64,000 bases of DNA, taken from positions 22,692,242 to 22,756,241 of the forward strand of contig NC_066843.1 of assembly GCF_001640805.2 (NCBI RefSeq), in the 5' to 3' direction. The stretch is from Lates calcarifer. Taxonomy: Eukaryota; Chordata; Actinopteri; Centropomidae. Of the stretch, positions 62,821 to 64,000 are shown piece after piece. How positions within the stretch are numbered: position 1 is the stretch's first letter; every line of letters begins with the position of its first letter. The notes beneath the pieces were generated by a model. The model was not told the origin of the DNA and searched no databases. It saw only the letters and a program-made list of their open reading frames with translations. Both the position numbers and the translations under genes were made by a program.

Positions 62821-63626
62821 TTATTTGTGCTGGGCCAACACGTCGTTGAAGATGTTGAGGAAGAGGTGAACGTGGTACTCCTTGAACACCAACGCTGGAC
62901 GGAAACGGATTGATCGATCCCCACAACCCCCCAGGAGGACACCTGTCAATGACAAACACGGTTCAAACTCTGTTGTTTCTTTAACCACTAATGCTCATGT
63001 GAATGTAGATGACAGACAATTGTTATTTCTGTTTATTTTACATTTTTTTACAATACACAAGCACATTCAAACCAGAACCCTACAGCCCACACCTGTTCTT
63101 GCTCTGCCTGTTTTATCCAGGGTACTTTGACAGCTGACCTGTGTGTGTATCCTTGGTTCAGAAAAGTATCCCAGCATGAATTTCAAACCAACCAGTGGTG
63201 AAGTTATTGTCTTTTATTTAGATTTTTTTTGTTCAGATTTAGATTTTTAGGTCACCACCTGATGCCCAAAGCCTTTGTCTATCACTGGACATTTGTTTAT
63301 GTGCTTGCCTTTCCTAATTAACATAATCAACAAGTAATTCGACTGGTATCATTTTTTACTCAGGTTTCAGTAAGAGAAGGACAGTCAGTGCAGCATGCTC
63401 ATTGTTATTGCAGCCCCACAGCTGGCCAAACCCTGACTGTCCACACTCTAAACTGAGCTGTGGTCAACACGAGAGTGTAAGAAAAAAAACACTGAATGGT
63501 GATGTATTTCATACCTTTGTCTCTGGCCTTGAGCAAGATGCTGTTGCGTGTTGCATCATCACAGATATCAATGGCACAGAAGGTCCCCTGTCCTCGGGCG
63601 CGGCTCAGTATGCCGGGGTATTGAGC
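62821..63626 (-). CDS. abat: 4-aminobutyrate aminotransferase, last two exons (5' part outside window)
   Basis: ABAT is the mitochondrial pyridoxal-phosphate enzyme that converts GABA and 2-oxoglutarate to succinate semialdehyde and glutamate. Exon 63626-63515 encodes [20 protein letters not shown] and [16 protein letters not shown]. Exon 62942-62821 encodes [19 protein letters not shown] and [20 protein letters not shown] before TAA. The match to the C-terminal small domain of vertebrate ABAT is close. The exon junction falls after the first base of the Gly codon, with acceptor GACAG and donor GTATG. Exons upstream, including the PLP-lysine region, lie beyond the right edge. Confidence 0.94.
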
Positions 63627-64000
63627 CTGGGGACCAGACGCATGTAGGTCATGTTCACACACATTTAGGTCACATTCACACCAGGCATGATCCAAGGAAA
63701 CTACAGTAAGCCTGTTTGTGACTGAGAACATAAAATGGTCAACAAAATAGTTTTATTGATACTACTACTCTTATTGATTCTCCTTATTGATATTGTTATT
63801 GGATCTTTTATATTTCTGTTCAAAATAATAAATTCAGGTCAGAAATAGAATCTCTGTATTTTGAAAATAACAAAACATTGTTTCTTGACATTAAAACACT
63901 GAGTCAAGTTAAAAAGAATCTGTCCTCTGTTGTCCTCCGTCTCTCTGCTGATTCACTGCCTGATAGGTACTGCTGGTGTGTGTGTGTGGGGGTGTTTTAG

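Noticed and set aside
1..64000. CRISPR arrays, prokaryotic operons, tRNA or rRNA genes
   Set aside because: Regular repeats here are microsatellites or transposon ends; no spacer-repeat pattern or cloverleaf core was seen.

Overview
The window is vertebrate nuclear DNA, almost certainly from a ray-finned (teleost) fish. Genes are split into short exons by GT-AG introns, many microsatellites are present, and the interspersed repeats are of kinds common in teleosts (Tc1-like transposons, short palindromic elements, LINE reverse-transcriptase scraps, SINE-like tails). No prokaryotic gene structure, tRNA, rRNA or CRISPR array was found.

Layout, left to right. (1) 555-6076, plus strand: 3' eleven exons of a RIC8 chaperone/GEF gene, most like ric8a; its first exon(s) lie outside. 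(2) 7931-12427, plus: complete five-exon UNC119-family gene (262 aa). (3) 16841-21244, plus: complete seven-exon tetraspanin of the TSPAN4/TSPAN9 group (232 aa), probably tspan4. (4) 32663-25270, minus: complete seven-coding-exon bcl2l12 (392 aa) with a BH2-like C-terminus and an internal Lys/Glu repeat. (5) 34.5-42.2 kb: nearly 8 kb without a recognisable gene. (6) 42581-47193, plus: complete nine-exon nosip (304 aa). (7) 58413-52798, minus: complete seven-exon rcn3 (317 aa; signal peptide, six EF-hands, HDEL), with a second possible terminal exon at 47853-47960. (8) 63626-62821, minus: last two exons of abat; the rest lies beyond the right edge.

Exon coordinates were set by reading splice sites and protein homology by eye. 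Summed coding lengths of unc119, tspan4, bcl2l12, nosip and rcn3 are all multiples of three. ric8a is the exception: exon 10 carries one extra base that breaks the frame.

From memory, RIC8A and TSPAN4 lie together on human 11p15.5, BCL2L12, NOSIP and RCN3 on 19q13.33, and ABAT on 16p. The window therefore appears to join segments of different ancestry. The genes have unrelated jobs (G-alpha folding, lipidated-cargo transport, membrane organisation, apoptosis control, ubiquitin ligation, ER calcium binding, GABA catabolism), and no operon-like or pathway cluster is evident. The most interesting features are the duplicated rcn3 terminal exon, the ric8a frameshift with a nearby GC-AG intron, the repeat-expanded bcl2l12 exon, a tiny transposon palindrome made of two nearly fused terminal repeats, and a nested transposon stack at 50.3-51.3 kb.
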